Counted from the stretch's first letter, positions 16,404-26,321 are shown. The stretch is 64,000 bases of DNA from Vreelandella rituensis (GCF_003336665.1 NZ_QPIJ01000001.1:124001-188000), one strand, 5' to 3'. Translations and numbers: made by a program. The notes: generated from the sequence alone by a model not told the origin.

Positions 16404-19400
16404 CTGTGTGGGTAGTGGCTTGACCTTATTGGCCGATGTATCGTTTTCCGGCGTCGGCACTGTCTGTTCCTTCATGTCCTGGTTGGTCTCAGGATCGCCA
16501 GGCAGGCTGGATTGAAGCGCCAGCGGCAGGTCGGTTTGATCCTCAGGCTCCTGTGGTTCCTCCGCAGGCGAGGGCGCGTCAACGGCTGCTGTCGGCCGTT
16601 CCGGCTGATGATCGGCATCTAGCTCCACGGTCGGCGTTGCCTCCCTTGATATATCGGTGTCATGAGACGCCAAGGGCTCAACCTGACCGTGGTTTAGGTG
16701 AGCCTCTTCTGGCTCAGGCGTGGCGTCGATTGCTGCAACGGTTGCATCATTTGTCTGGCTTTCGGCTTTTGCCTCGGCTTCGGCCGCCTTTCTGGCCATA
16801 ACCCGCTCGTGAAGCGCCACAGACTCGGGGTAGAGCATGTCCAGTGCCGGTTTGAGCGCTTTTACCAGGGGAGCGTAGACCTCAGGAAGTTGTTCCCGCT
16901 GAGCGCCGCTTGGGTAGTTGTGGCTATAGTCCGTGGGCGTTCGGAGGTAAATATCTGACTCGTAGTGGCTAAACCCGCCGTCCCGCTGGAGGGTAAGTTT
17001 CGCAAGCTTCGTATCGATGGCATCCAAAGCACGTTGCTGGCGGTCTTTTTCCACCACGCTGACCAGGTAAGTCGGCCCCTTGCCGAGTTTGTCGTAGCCA
17101 TAGGTTTCAAACGAACGAGCAAATAACTCGACCGGCTCTGCCCAATATTTGGGCGAGCCTTTCCTCATGTACCCGTTCAGACCCAGGTCCCGTCCATCAC
17201 GGACGGCCGAAGATCGCGCCATGCGGGATACCTGGTATTGCGGGAAGTCCTTCACGCAATCCTTGCGGTAATCGCGCCTTATAAGCGCCAGCGTATTCGC
17301 CTCGCCCCCCCTCATTTCAGACCGGTGCATGCGGCTAGAGCCGGTCTGCAGCACCCGGGTCCACCACTGATCCGGGGTTTCGTGTTGAACCACGTCGTGG
17401 GGGCGGCTGAAATTCGTATGGACGGCTTCGAATTTATTTGAAAGCAGCATCTCCTTGGCCCGTTCTGGCGTCCAATCGATAGTCACTCCAAGGGCATCCT
17501 CCAGAAGGTGCAGGCGCTCATTGGCCTCCATGTAAGCGAACTGGTTTCCGTATGTCTGGCAAACGTCGGCAAGTTTTCGCAGGCCGTCCTGGTAGGGCCG
17601 TGCCAGCACGCGTTGCATCCGTTCATCTTGGGATGGGTAGTAGGGGTGATCTCGACCTGGGTAAAGCGACATTTCCGTGAGGTGATCAATGATCCAGTTG
17701 GTAGCCCTGCCTTGTTTGTAAATCTCCATAGCGGGGACTAATTGGGTGGAATCGAAGTCTCTTGCCCGTCGCAACAGGCTTTGGAATTTGCTTTCAAATT
17801 TGCTGCGCAGTTCACGCTGGAAACGCTCGCGCTCAAGCTCGGACAACCTGTCTCCCGGAGTGTCGGTGAGGGCCTGGTAGGGCGCCAGGTAACCATCCAT
17901 GGTAGCCGCCTGCTCGGCTATCGACTGGTCGTCGGTAATGTGGCGAAAGTTGGTCAGCCAGTCGCGGCAGTCGGCCAGCTGTTCGATTAAGCCGGCGTAT
18001 TGCAGGGCGGGAGTGGCTTCAGCCAGGCATGGCTGGACTTTTTCACGCAGCAAGTCGGTTCGCGCAAGAAGGGCGGCCAACGCCCAGGTGCTGGAAATGT
18101 ACGGGACCTTCTCACCCAGCGAGTCGCCGTCAATGATTTTTTGGCGCAGGGCTTCGAGGGTATCGGGATCGCGTAGAGCGGCAGCGGCCTTGTCGGAGGG
18201 AATGCTCGGGTGAATGCGATCGGTCAGTGATTCCTCGATCCCCAGGGACTCAATCAGGGCATGCTCATGGTAAAAGCCGTTGTCGAGCAGATACGCCAGC
18301 CGGTGATTGATGTCCTGATTGAGACGGTGAAGTAGCCGTGGGTGAAGCGTCAGGCGGTTCTCGTTGATCTGAACGTCCTGAGAGGTGAGCGCTCGATGCA
18401 GCCCCAGGGTTGCTTCGGCTAAGTCGGCAGATTTATTAGTGGTGGTGGTGGCGCACCTTAGTTCGACAAATAGGTTTGCTGAAGCAGTGCCCGTTCCCAT
18501 AAGCACGATTGGACTCGGACGTACCGCCACGGTGGATTCCATATCATGCGGGGTCGGGTTCTCAAGCTCCCATTTCTTGGATTGCTCCGCATCGTTGGCC
18601 AGGCGATCGTGATAGCCAATGCTCCAGAGTATGGTATCGACTATCTCGTGATCTTCTGTGGGCACGTTTCGCAGGTATTCGGCGACCTGCATGGAGCGCC
18701 ACCCAAATTGAAAGGATTTCGTCACCTTACCGTCATGATCTTTTAGGTGTTTTTCTCGTTCTTCCTCGAGAAGGCGCTGGCCGCTTTCGGATGGCCATAC
18801 AGGCGCGTCTTTAGCCTTCAAAAGCAGTTTTGCCCGCCAGGTGATGGCCCGAACGGAGTCGGTGATAGGCTGGATAATCGCATTAACCGTCGTGGGGTGC
18901 GGGTCGCGGCGGGTGGCTTGAAAGATCCCTTTGGCAATCTCGGTCCCCAGCAGCTTCTGGATACGATTCAGGGCACTGGAGTTGGCGAACGTTAATGACG
19001 CGATGAATTCAAGTCCGTCATCATCTTGGTTGGACGCCGGCCAAAGATCCTCTTTGACGAGGATGGATAAAGCATCGTCTTTGGAGATCTCCTTGTCATC
19101 TGTGCCGTCACGCGACTGAATCAGTGCAATCAGAAGCTCTTCCAGATGGCGGATGTTTACTTGGGCGTCTCTCGCCAAAGACGAGGCGTGCTCACGCATC
19201 AAGTGGTCATCGGACACTTCTTCGGCATAGATTGAACGCATGACATCGCTGAAGCCCTTGATCAGATCAAGGTATTCGGGCGTGTTGTATTCGGGCTTGA
19301 GAAGCCTTGATGCAAATTGCGTGACCTCTTGATCGGTCGGCATCGCATGGCCGCGTTGAACATGCTTGTTGGTCGCCATGGTCCAAAACATGGCAAATGC

Positions 19401-21083
19401 CTCGGACAGGGTAATAACCCCGGTGCCGACTTTTCTGCCGGTGACGCGGGCAATGGACTTGTCGTCAAACTGGGATTTGACCTCATCCAGGTTACATATC
19501 CGAGAGGCGATCGAGAAATCCAGGGCGTGGCCTGATTCATGCAGAAAGCTGCCCGCGCCCTTGTCGCGAGTTGCGGCGAGGATGTGAGACCCCGGCTCGT
19601 AGTGGGCAGCCCCCTTGATGCCGCTTCCCCGGGCGCCGAACGCCAGCCCCAGCGATTTATGCGCATAGTTCTGGGCTTCAACAATCTCGCCGGTATTGAG
19701 TTCGTCAGGTAGGGGGTTACCAAGGGCAACCTGCGTTGGCAGAATATCCAGTATCTCGGCCTGGTCATGAACGGCCCTATAGACTTCGCCGGTAAGAAAG
19801 CGCCGCATCTTCTGCGGCACATAATTACCCAGTTGCAGGGCACGAAACCCCATGTCATCAATCAAGAAGCGAAAATCGGCAAGCGCAGCCTCTTCGGATT
19901 GATCTTCCTCGCCGTCGATGTCGATGTCATCGACCATGCTGGAGAGATCCAGGCGTTCGGGTCGGCGGGGCTGGGAATAGGGGTTTCCGTCTTCGTCCAC
20001 CGGGGTACCCAAAGGAAGTTCGGCGGGTTCTTCGTTGTCCGGGTCGTCCCGGCCAACCTCGGCACTCTTGGGTTTCAGTCCCAGGGCGCCAGCGGCATAC
20101 ACGCCGCGATCGATTAGCGGTACTGGGGAATCGGGTTCGTCGTCGGCGTCGGGGAGGGCGTAGACGTCTTTCATGCCGGTGAATAGGCGCCGGCGACGTG
20201 ATGAGTGGATTTTTCCATCATCGATTACTTCTTGAAAAGGCCTATTGGTCGTAAATCTCGATAAGCGTACCAAGTCATCTAAGTCGCTGAGTTTGTTGCG
20301 GACCATTTTTTTCTGGCTGCGCTGCTCCCAGGGCGTTTGGTTATTCAGCAAGTCTATGTGGTTTCTCTGGGCAGTCCTTAACGTGGTACTGGACGTTTCT
20401 TCCTTGAAGCGTTCGATAATGGAGGTGGCGGCGCTCAGTTTGGCGCGAGGTTCCCCTCCATAAATACGTTGCCGCCTAGCGAGAGGCATTGAGCCGTAGG
20501 GGGAATCTTCTTCAAAAAATAGCCGTTCGGCGACCACCGGGTCTTTCCCCAGGGTGTAAACGCCGCCATTGATCATGAACGACAGTACCAAGGAAAGGTG
20601 CATGTCGCGATAGGCTTCCTCGCTCATGCTGCCGTCATCGTTGCGGAAAAGGTCGGCGAACTGGCGTAATTCCTCGAGCTTGCGCGTCTCCCAATCAGCT
20701 GCGGCTTCGATGAGCTCGGTGTATTGAATGATCAGGCGAGGATCAGGGATAAATGGCCTGGCTGGCAGGGCGTCACGCACCGCCTTCAAAGTGGCTAGGA
20801 AAGGCAACGGCAGGTTTTCATCCATCAGCTCTTGGAAGCTGAGCTTCGGCAGCATGCGCGATTTTGAAGTGATCTTTTGCCACTCTTCCAAGGAGCGTTG
20901 TTGTTCCGGGGTCAGATCCTTGCTCGACTGTTCGGCTAGATCATATTCATCGATATCCAGACTGGTGCTGAGCATTTGCGAAATATGGGCATGCACGCCG
21001 TCGCCCAGCTTGACGGCATTGTCGAACATCAATTTCGGTGCGCCTGGAAGGATCATGCCTTCATCGCCGATACGCTTGGCCAT
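16386..21083 (-). CDS. giant LPD1-type polyvalent protein with zincin domain
   Basis: Large polyvalent proteins with LPD1 domains occur in phages and conjugative elements and are thought to act on incoming DNA or host defence; no activity is proved. In this 1565-residue protein the LPD1 core begins near GLAFGARGSGIKGA (about 480-495) and contains HESGHALD with HESGH at 515-519. A second LPD-like piece, YWAEPVELFARSFE, lies at about 1312-1325 and supplies the family's usual last motif, so an insert of about 800 residues may split the metallopeptidase. The C-terminal 150 residues are Pro/Glu-rich. ATG follows AGGGAG; P5 lies 37 bp upstream. ardC follows directly, making an antirestriction-like pair. 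Confidence 0.75.
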   Translation of the reverse strand: MAKRIGDEGMILPGAPKLMFDNAVKLGDGVHAHISQMLSTSLDIDEYDLAEQSSKDLTPEQQRSLEEWQKITSKSRMLPKLSFQELMDENLPLPFLATLKAVRDALPARPFIPDPRLIIQYTELIEAAADWETRKLEELRQFADLFRNDDGSMSEEAYRDMHLSLVLSFMINGGVYTLGKDPVVAERLFFEEDSPYGSMPLARRQRIYGGEPRAKLSAATSIIERFKEETSSTTLRTAQRNHIDLLNNQTPWEQRSQKKMVRNKLSDLDDLVRLSRFTTNRPFQEVIDDGKIHSSRRRRLFTGMKDVYALPDADDEPDSPVPLIDRGVYAAGALGLKPKSAEVGRDDPDNEEPAELPLGTPVDEDGNPYSQPRRPERLDLSSMVDDIDIDGEEDQSEEAALADFRFLIDDMGFRALQLGNYVPQKMRRFLTGEVYRAVHDQAEILDILPTQVALGNPLPDELNTGEIVEAQNYAHKSLGLAFGARGSGIKGAAHYEPGSHILAATRDKGAGSFLHESGHALDFSIASRICNLDEVKSQFDDKSIARVTGRKVGTGVITLSEAFAMFWTMATNKHVQRGHAMPTDQEVTQFASRLLKPEYNTPEYLDLIKGFSDVMRSIYAEEVSDDHLMREHASSLARDAQVNIRHLEELLIALIQSRDGTDDKEISKDDALSILVKEDLWPASNQDDDGLEFIASLTFANSSALNRIQKLLGTEIAKGIFQATRRDPHPTTVNAIIQPITDSVRAITWRAKLLLKAKDAPVWPSESGQRLLEEEREKHLKDHDGKVTKSFQFGWRSMQVAEYLRNVPTEDHEIVDTILWSIGYHDRLANDAEQSKKWELENPTPHDMESTVAVRPSPIVLMGTGTASANLFVELRCATTTTNKSADLAEATLGLHRALTSQDVQINENRLTLHPRLLHRLNQDINHRLAYLLDNGFYHEHALIESLGIEESLTDRIHPSIPSDKAAAALRDPDTLEALRQKIIDGDSLGEKVPYISSTWALAALLARTDLLREKVQPCLAEATPALQYAGLIEQLADCRDWLTNFRHITDDQSIAEQAATMDGYLAPYQALTDTPGDRLSELERERFQRELRSKFESKFQSLLRRARDFDSTQLVPAMEIYKQGRATNWIIDHLTEMSLYPGRDHPYYPSQDERMQRVLARPYQDGLRKLADVCQTYGNQFAYMEANERLHLLEDALGVTIDWTPERAKEMLLSNKFEAVHTNFSRPHDVVQHETPDQWWTRVLQTGSSRMHRSEMRGGEANTLALIRRDYRKDCVKDFPQYQVSRMARSSAVRDGRDLGLNGYMRKGSPKYWAEPVELFARSFETYGYDKLGKGPTYLVSVVEKDRQQRALDAIDTKLAKLTLQRDGGFSHYESDIYLRTPTDYSHNYPSGAQREQLPEVYAPLVKALKPALDMLYPESVALHERVMARKAAEAEAKAESQTNDATVAAIDATPEPEEAHLNHGQVEPLASHDTDISREATPTVELDADHQPERPTAAVDAPSPAEEPQEPEDQTDLPLALQSSLPGDPETNQDMKEQTVPTPENDTSANKVKPLPTQTSLGF

Positions 21084-21120
21084 GTACCAACTCCCTGAGT
21101 CTGTTTAGTCTTACTGAATT

Positions 21121-21153
21121 CAATAGGGGTCAGGCGCCACTTCCGGGCGAAAA
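21121..21153 (-). promoter_or_regulatory. plasmid promoter element P5
   Basis: Minus strand: TTTTCGCCC, 13 bp, GACCCCTATTG, 37 bp before the LPD1 gene. Its T run is shared with the terminator at 21149-21176. Confidence 0.85.
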
Positions 21154-21176
21154 AAGGCGGCTAGTAAAGCCGCCTT
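21149..21176 (-). terminator. rho-independent terminator
   Basis: Minus-strand stem AAGGCGGC/GCCGCCTT with a seven-base loop and six T. It ends the 23695-21190 operon; its T tract is the upstream box of P5. Confidence 0.9.
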
Positions 21177-21189
21177 GGGTGGGGGTGGG

Positions 21190-22401
21190 TCAGTAAATGG
21201 AAAGGACCACTTCCTGATGGGGCCATTTCAGCTGGATGCTGTCGCCCTTGATAGACGTAAGGGTTCCCCCGTAGGCCAGGCTATCCCCAGGCGCTAAACG
21301 GTAGGTGCGCCCAGTATTCTGTCCCCTGAGCACAGCCTTGCCGTTTTCGATGGCAATGGCCTGATAAAGCCCCTCGACGTTCGGGCGTGCGCTCACCCGA
21401 GCCGTTTCACTTCGTTTTTGTTCGATCTTCTGCTGCTGTTCGGCAAGCGAGGCCACCTGCTCGCTGAGCGTATCAAGCTTGCTGTGCATATTCTCGAGCT
21501 GGGAGGCGTCAATGCTGGGTTCTTTCTGGGTCGCGGCCAAGGTTTCGATCTGAAGCGTTAGCTCACCCATGTAGCTGGCCATGTCTTGCATCTGGGCTTT
21601 CAGTTCGCCGAGTTGCTCATCCAGGAGCGCGAGAGTCAGGCTATGAACCGCATCATCGAGGTCGGCATCGTGCTCGCCCGGGTAAGCGTCGTCATTCGCG
21701 CCGGGCTCAACTGGATCACCTGACATGTGCTGGGAAAAGGTCTGATTTTCGATGGCAGTGGGTGACGGGATGTTGCTCCCGAAAGTGCTGTTCCCCTCGA
21801 AATTACGCTTGGAAGGATCCAGGCTGACATTTGTCTCTGTTACCGTCTGAGTGTCCGCACCCGCACCCGCACCCGCATCCGCATCCGCATCAGTGCCCGT
21901 ATCCGGATCACCATTGGTATCCGGCTCATGTGACATCGCTGGCGCTTCCTCGGTGCTAGCCTCGGGAAGAAGGGGTGCGGTCGCCACCGATCCGTTATCG
22001 ACGGCTACGGCGGGCGCCGGCGCGGGCGGCTGGGCTGCCGGTCGATCAAAGTTGCTGAGCTGACCAAAGCTATTTTCCGGAAGTGCTTCGTCGTCTGCGG
22101 CGGAGGTGTAAATGGCGTCTTCGCTGCCTTCGTAGGTTTCCGAGAGCTCAGAATCCCGTGTGCGTAGCTTATCCAGGCGGCCTGCCGTCACCGCTTCAAA
22201 ATCATACGGGTTATCTAGCTCCTCGGGCGCTTCTTCATACTGAACGGTTGTGCTTATTGGCGGCGTGTTGACTGCGGCATTTTGCGTTGACGGTTGATTG
22301 GAGCTTGCGCCTTGCTGCGAGAGGAACACGAACATGCCGCCCACCGTCACCACGCTTGCAAGCCCGATTATTGCCATGGGCATCATGTTTTTCTTGGTCA
22401 C
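21190..22401 (-). CDS. DotF/IcmG (TraP)-like envelope protein
   Basis: Bitopic inner-membrane protein of the transfer machine. It has 403 residues: a short basic N-terminus, one helix at about 8-27, a long acidic Pro/Ala/Asp-rich periplasmic linker (about 30-240), a coiled coil (about 250-325) and a small beta domain (about 340-403) with GRTYRLAPGD. This order matches DotF/IcmG and IncI TraP; another membrane-anchored periplasmic protein is possible. GTG 22401 lies seven bases after AAGGAG. It is last of three leftward envelope genes. Confidence 0.55.
   Translation of the reverse strand: MTKKNMMPMAIIGLASVVTVGGMFVFLSQQGASSNQPSTQNAAVNTPPISTTVQYEEAPEELDNPYDFEAVTAGRLDKLRTRDSELSETYEGSEDAIYTSAADDEALPENSFGQLSNFDRPAAQPPAPAPAVAVDNGSVATAPLLPEASTEEAPAMSHEPDTNGDPDTGTDADADAGAGAGADTQTVTETNVSLDPSKRNFEGNSTFGSNIPSPTAIENQTFSQHMSGDPVEPGANDDAYPGEHDADLDDAVHSLTLALLDEQLGELKAQMQDMASYMGELTLQIETLAATQKEPSIDASQLENMHSKLDTLSEQVASLAEQQQKIEQKRSETARVSARPNVEGLYQAIAIENGKAVLRGQNTGRTYRLAPGDSLAYGGTLTSIKGDSIQLKWPHQEVVLSIY
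21855..21890. repeat. six hexanucleotide repeats
   Basis: Six tandem CCGCAC/CCGCAT units, coding for an Asp-Ala / Gly-Ala run in the linker of the DotF-like protein. A slippage-prone tract that changes linker length without breaking frame. Confidence 0.9.
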
Positions 22402-22412
22402 GCGAAAACTCC

Positions 22413-22997
22413 TTATTGGCCGGCAAAGACATCATCCAGGGCGGTCTGGTCGCCCAACTGGTGAATGGCGGCCTTGATGCTTGGAACAGCCCAGGCCGGC
22501 CCGGTGACAAGAAGGGTGATGAAGTCCTCGGAGCTTTCCACCACGGTTATCGCCGCCTCAATGTCGATCCGTTCGACCAGGACCCGTGCGGTCGCCTCGT
22601 GGCGGCGGGGAAGGGTGAAGTTCCAGCGAGCCACGGTCGACAGATGGATCACTTCATCGTCATGGGTGATGGAAAGGCCCGCTGCGCGACCCAGTTGATC
22701 GAGGTAGTGCACTGGAGAAACATTTTCAACCCAGACGCTGACAGGGCTGTCCAGGTCAACGCCAGGGTCGCCGACGATGGTGGCATCCGGGAAAGCATGC
22801 TTGATTGCCTTGCGCAGGGAGACATCCTTGGCGACATGGGAAATATCCCCACTGCCCGTGGGGCTGCCCTGAAACTGCAGATGCATTTGCGGGGCGGGGG
22901 CGGCAGGTTCTGCTATCGATGGCTGAGATTCGGTTGTCTGGCAGCCGGCCACAAGGGTACCCATGGCGATGATCAAGGCGAGTCGCTTTAGCGGCAT
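22413..22997 (-). CDS. DotD-like outer-membrane lipoprotein
   Basis: A 194-residue lipoprotein: signal peptide with lipobox LVAGC, lipidated Cys19. After a Pro/Ala linker, about residues 55-190 have the pattern of a secretin N-domain (SPVSVWVENVSPVHYLDQL), which is the fold of Legionella DotD and IncI TraH. DotD helps to place the DotH channel ring in the outer membrane. ATG follows AAGGAG by ten bases. It lies between the DotF-like gene and a periplasmic STN-like gene. Identity as DotD is inferred from architecture. Confidence 0.6.
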   Translation of the reverse strand: MPLKRLALIIAMGTLVAGCQTTESQPSIAEPAAPAPQMHLQFQGSPTGSGDISHVAKDVSLRKAIKHAFPDATIVGDPGVDLDSPVSVWVENVSPVHYLDQLGRAAGLSITHDDEVIHLSTVARWNFTLPRRHEATARVLVERIDIEAAITVVESSEDFITLLVTGPAWAVPSIKAAIHQLGDQTALDDVFAGQ

Positions 22998-22999
22998 GG

Positions 23000-23695
23000 T
23001 TAGAGCGCTCCTTTCTGGGAGATGATCATCAGCGGCTGATTGAAGTCCGGGAAGGGCTTTAGGGTAAGCCCGGACTGGGAGAGCAGTTCGTGCATCACGT
23101 CCCCTCGCGAAAGGTTGGTTGCGGTGAGATCGGTTCGTTCGGCAAGGGTGCTCTCACTGATTCGCTGAAAGCGCACGCGCCAGCCTTGAGGCGCCAGGTT
23201 CTCGAGGATGTCCTGCAATGCCATGTCCACGACATCGATGGTTACCGGATCAGCCATGGCAAGGGCGAAGTCACGGTTGGCGAAACCCGACGTGGCGGTG
23301 GGGGCGGGGATCGCGGTCGAGCGTGCTCCGGGAAGCGCTGTGACAGCGCCTGGCGCTTGGCTGGCAGCGGTAGCACGAGGCGCGGTCTGTGATGGCTGCG
23401 CATAAGCGCCAGCAAGGCTTTGCGTCTGTTCCGGCACACCGCTGCCACGCGAGTCATTGCCCTCCGGCAAGGGCGGCGGCATGTGGCGCATCGAGGAGCG
23501 AACAAGTGACATTTCTTCGGCGGCGCGGCGTGTCAGAAGCTCCAGCTCTGCCTGTGAGCGCTCTTCCGCCAGACGGCTCATGCGTTGTCCAGGCAACTCG
23601 CCGGCGGCCGAAAAGACGCCATATTCGTCGGCAGAGGCAATGGACGCGGACGTAAGCATTGCCACCAGCGGAAGGATAAAGGTAGTACGATGCAT
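23000..23695 (-). CDS. periplasmic STN/TcpQ-like protein
   Basis: A 231-residue exported protein: cleavable signal peptide (about 1-22, cut after ASA), a Gln/Arg-rich helix, a Pro/Ala-rich linker, and a C-terminal domain (about 145-231) with VTIDVVDMALQDILENLAP, like secretin-associated N-domains. It starts the three-gene envelope operon two bases before the DotD-like gene. It probably helps to assemble the outer-membrane channel or a pilus. Its exact name in the Dot/Icm scheme is unclear. Confidence 0.6.
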   Translation of the reverse strand: MHRTTFILPLVAMLTSASIASADEYGVFSAAGELPGQRMSRLAEERSQAELELLTRRAAEEMSLVRSSMRHMPPPLPEGNDSRGSGVPEQTQSLAGAYAQPSQTAPRATAASQAPGAVTALPGARSTAIPAPTATSGFANRDFALAMADPVTIDVVDMALQDILENLAPQGWRVRFQRISESTLAERTDLTATNLSRGDVMHELLSQSGLTLKPFPDFNQPLMIISQKGAL

Positions 23696-23771
23696 GAGGT
23701 TCCCTCAAAGAATCCGATGTCTTGTAGTTTACATTATTTCATTAACTGGCGGGGTGATGCGATTGCACCGA

Positions 23772-23804
23772 ATTTCGCCCAAAAACGCAGTTTGGCCCCT
23801 AGAT
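23772..23804 (+). promoter_or_regulatory. plasmid promoter element P10
   Basis: ATTTCGCCC, 13 bp, GGCCCCTAGAT, ending 41 bp before the start at 23846. The last in map quality, but spacing is exact. It may drive the whole rightward unit to DotM (31120). Confidence 0.7.
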
Positions 23805-23845
23805 GAAGTAATGCGTGCCACAAACCAGTACCAGGAATGAATGCC

Positions 23846-26212
23846 ATGTCTCGCCAGAGTCGGCTTGAAAAGGATCAGGGAGCGGAGGTGTCGGCGCTGA
23901 TCGACGCCCTCGCCAGCGGCATGATTGCCGCCCCGGCGAATGTCATCGCAGCGGTGGAAGCCTACCCGGGCCCGGTTTCTGATTGGCGGGCGCGGCTGGT
24001 GACCCAGGCGCTGGAAGGGGTTCAGGAAAAACTCTCCCTGCGTCGCGGTGAAGCGGCCATGGTGGTTCCAAGCAACGCCGGTGCAGCGGAAATACGTCGC
24101 TACCGCCGGCAAGGCTGGTCGGTCTACCGCCTGGAGGATCTGTTGGCGGCAAGCTACGGCCCCAAGACGTTTCGGCGTCTGGGCAGCGAAAGCTTGCCCA
24201 AGAAGCGTCAGGAGCGCTTGAGAAACTTGCTGGCGGATCTTTCGGCCTCGCGAAGTGCCTTGTGGCCGGTGATGAAAGCCCTGGATGCCTTTTATCTCTC
24301 CGGGGCGGATGCGCCCCGTGCAGAGCACGTCTCGGGCAAAGGGCGAGCAAACGCTGAGGTGCTGGGCTGGGCGCAGACGATATGGCGCCAGCAGCGCAAC
24401 GATCCGGTGAACACTGGCCTTGGGCTGAGTCGTGAGGCAGCCGCGAAGTGCTGGGCAGCGAACGGGGCGGCGTGGCCGGACATGGCGCCGGACCTGCCGC
24501 CACGCTTGTTGGTGATTCCGGAGGCCGAGAGTTTCTGCGAAGCCGAGCTTGCCGCCTTGCTGGCCCAGCCCTGCCCGATCTTTTGTTTCGGCGATCCCGC
24601 CGTGGGCGTGAAGAACGCCGCCCCCGAGTCGCTTCGCCATTTGCCCCTGGGAAGCGAGGTGCTGGCGCACCACCAGGCGGCTAGGCTTTCCTGCGATCAG
24701 GCGCTTGAGGCCACCATCGATCAGGCCGTGCGAAATGATGTTGAATTTCCGGATGCTTGGGTGCAAAGCCTGGCGGCGCTTTCCGGGGTGGCGCTGGGTC
24801 GGCACCGACCGGGCTTTGATACCTTTCGGGAGAAGGCGGGGGTGGCGGACGATGCGCCAAGACAGGCCCCCTTGGCGAACGACAACGTGGCCCCCAGGGC
24901 GGTGGTGTCCCGCACGGGCGTCGGGAGCCTTGAATACCTGCTGGACGCCCTGAAACCGGGTGCCTCGGGCAAAACCTCCCCCAAGCTATTAATTGAAATG
25001 GATTCCATCTGGGCGTCGCTGGTGCGTGACGCCTTTGAGGTGGCCCAGGTGATGCGGGCTCCGCGCCCTGAGTGGGACAGCCGCCTGGCCAGGCGCTTCA
25101 ATACCCGTGCCCAGGCACTGGACACCCTGCTGAAAAATCCTGACAAGGCGCGCATCGCCGAGATGATCGAGCGGCGTACCGACCTGCCGGTATACCCTTT
25201 GCTCAAGGCGCTGACGGGGATCGAATACCGGGGTGTCCGCGTGATACACAAGCGGGGCCTGAAGGATGCCGACTACGCCGATGGCAGTGAAGGGCGCTTA
25301 TATCTTGGCGATCGGCCAGACCTTCAGGGGTTGCCCGCGAATGGCACGCTATTGCTTGCCGGTGAGTTTGATGAAAGCACCGGTGGGCAGGCGCAGGCTC
25401 AGTGGCTGTATGCCTGCATGGGGCAACGGGCCTGCCGGGTAAGTGCAGCGGCGCTTGAGGCCGTGGACTTCATCGAGCGTGCCACTTCATGGCTGGGCGT
25501 GAGGCTGACCCAGGGTGATCCGGAGCAACCTGACCCCGTGAGCGCTTCCCCTGTCGAGCCAGAGGACACCAGGCCAACCCGGGAGGCGGTCCAGTCGGCG
25601 GCAGAGCCATCTCAGGCGGATATTCCCGCGGCAAATACGATGACGCCCACGACAAGCGGTGTTGAAATCCCCCACGACGATGTGGCTATCCCCATGGGGG
25701 CCTGGCACGAACCCGCGGCGCCTGTGTTAGAGCCTGTCAATGTGCACGATGACCCAGGAGTGACGGGCGCTTTCCCCGAAGAGGCGGCCTTTACTGAAAG
25801 TGACATCCAGCCATTGGGGCGATCGCCGGACGAAACAATTCCGCCCGCCTTGCGAGAGGTGGCGGCAGCCGACGCGCAGGAGAGGGCGACGCCAGTGGTC
25901 AGTCCCGCGTCGGATGGGCAGGACGCCATGCCTCCTGCCTTTGCCGATTATGGCTGGGATGATGCCATGCTCGATGAGGCTGCCGCGCATGAAGCATCCA
26001 TGAGTGGTGACTACGAGCCAATGGGTGTCGGCGAGACAGCGGGCGGGTGGGATGTGCCACCATCGCTAGGGTCGTCACCCGACGCCTCGCCCCTGAAAAA
26101 TGAAACTAATGGTCTTGACCAGTGGCCTTCTGTGGTCGCCGGCATTCTGCAGCGTAAAGCCTCTGCATCGCCTCGCCGTGGCCGAGGAACGACGTCTAAT
26201 CCGGGGATGTGA
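23846..26212 (+). CDS. large unknown protein heading the rightward transfer operon
   Basis: A 788-residue soluble protein of unknown function. ATG 23846 is chosen because AGGA directly abuts ATG 23837 and lies nine bases from 23846. The first 530 residues are Arg/Ala/Leu-rich and look globular; a segment near 205-260 (RLLVIPEAESF, then CPIFCFGDPAVG) could be a nucleotide-binding or helicase-like fold, though no Walker motif is present. Residues 535-788 are acidic, Pro-rich and probably disordered. P10 precedes it, and no terminator separates it from the lipoprotein and DotM genes downstream. Confidence 0.75.
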   Translation: MSRQSRLEKDQGAEVSALIDALASGMIAAPANVIAAVEAYPGPVSDWRARLVTQALEGVQEKLSLRRGEAAMVVPSNAGAAEIRRYRRQGWSVYRLEDLLAASYGPKTFRRLGSESLPKKRQERLRNLLADLSASRSALWPVMKALDAFYLSGADAPRAEHVSGKGRANAEVLGWAQTIWRQQRNDPVNTGLGLSREAAAKCWAANGAAWPDMAPDLPPRLLVIPEAESFCEAELAALLAQPCPIFCFGDPAVGVKNAAPESLRHLPLGSEVLAHHQAARLSCDQALEATIDQAVRNDVEFPDAWVQSLAALSGVALGRHRPGFDTFREKAGVADDAPRQAPLANDNVAPRAVVSRTGVGSLEYLLDALKPGASGKTSPKLLIEMDSIWASLVRDAFEVAQVMRAPRPEWDSRLARRFNTRAQALDTLLKNPDKARIAEMIERRTDLPVYPLLKALTGIEYRGVRVIHKRGLKDADYADGSEGRLYLGDRPDLQGLPANGTLLLAGEFDESTGGQAQAQWLYACMGQRACRVSAAALEAVDFIERATSWLGVRLTQGDPEQPDPVSASPVEPEDTRPTREAVQSAAEPSQADIPAANTMTPTTSGVEIPHDDVAIPMGAWHEPAAPVLEPVNVHDDPGVTGAFPEEAAFTESDIQPLGRSPDETIPPALREVAAADAQERATPVVSPASDGQDAMPPAFADYGWDDAMLDEAAAHEASMSGDYEPMGVGETAGGWDVPPSLGSSPDASPLKNETNGLDQWPSVVAGILQRKASASPRRGRGTTSNPGM

Positions 26213-26321
26213 ACGCCGTCACAGGTTCTTGCCCGGCCAGCCTTGCTATTTGTTCCCGTAGCGCCAGCCAAAACAGGTAGAATGTAAAATAATGGTGCTA
26301 TGTACTAGACAAGGGAATCTA

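Noticed and set aside
15230..16423. A 397-codon open frame on the plus strand opposite the ArdC-like gene
   Set aside because: The minus strand has the HEFYH site, a good ribosome site and promoter P4. The plus frame has none of these and runs over P4; it is a GC-driven antisense frame.
23729..24805. A 358-codon minus-strand frame across P10 and the 788-residue gene
   Set aside because: It crosses a promoter element and has no ribosome site; the plus-strand gene has a start and neighbours that fit an operon.
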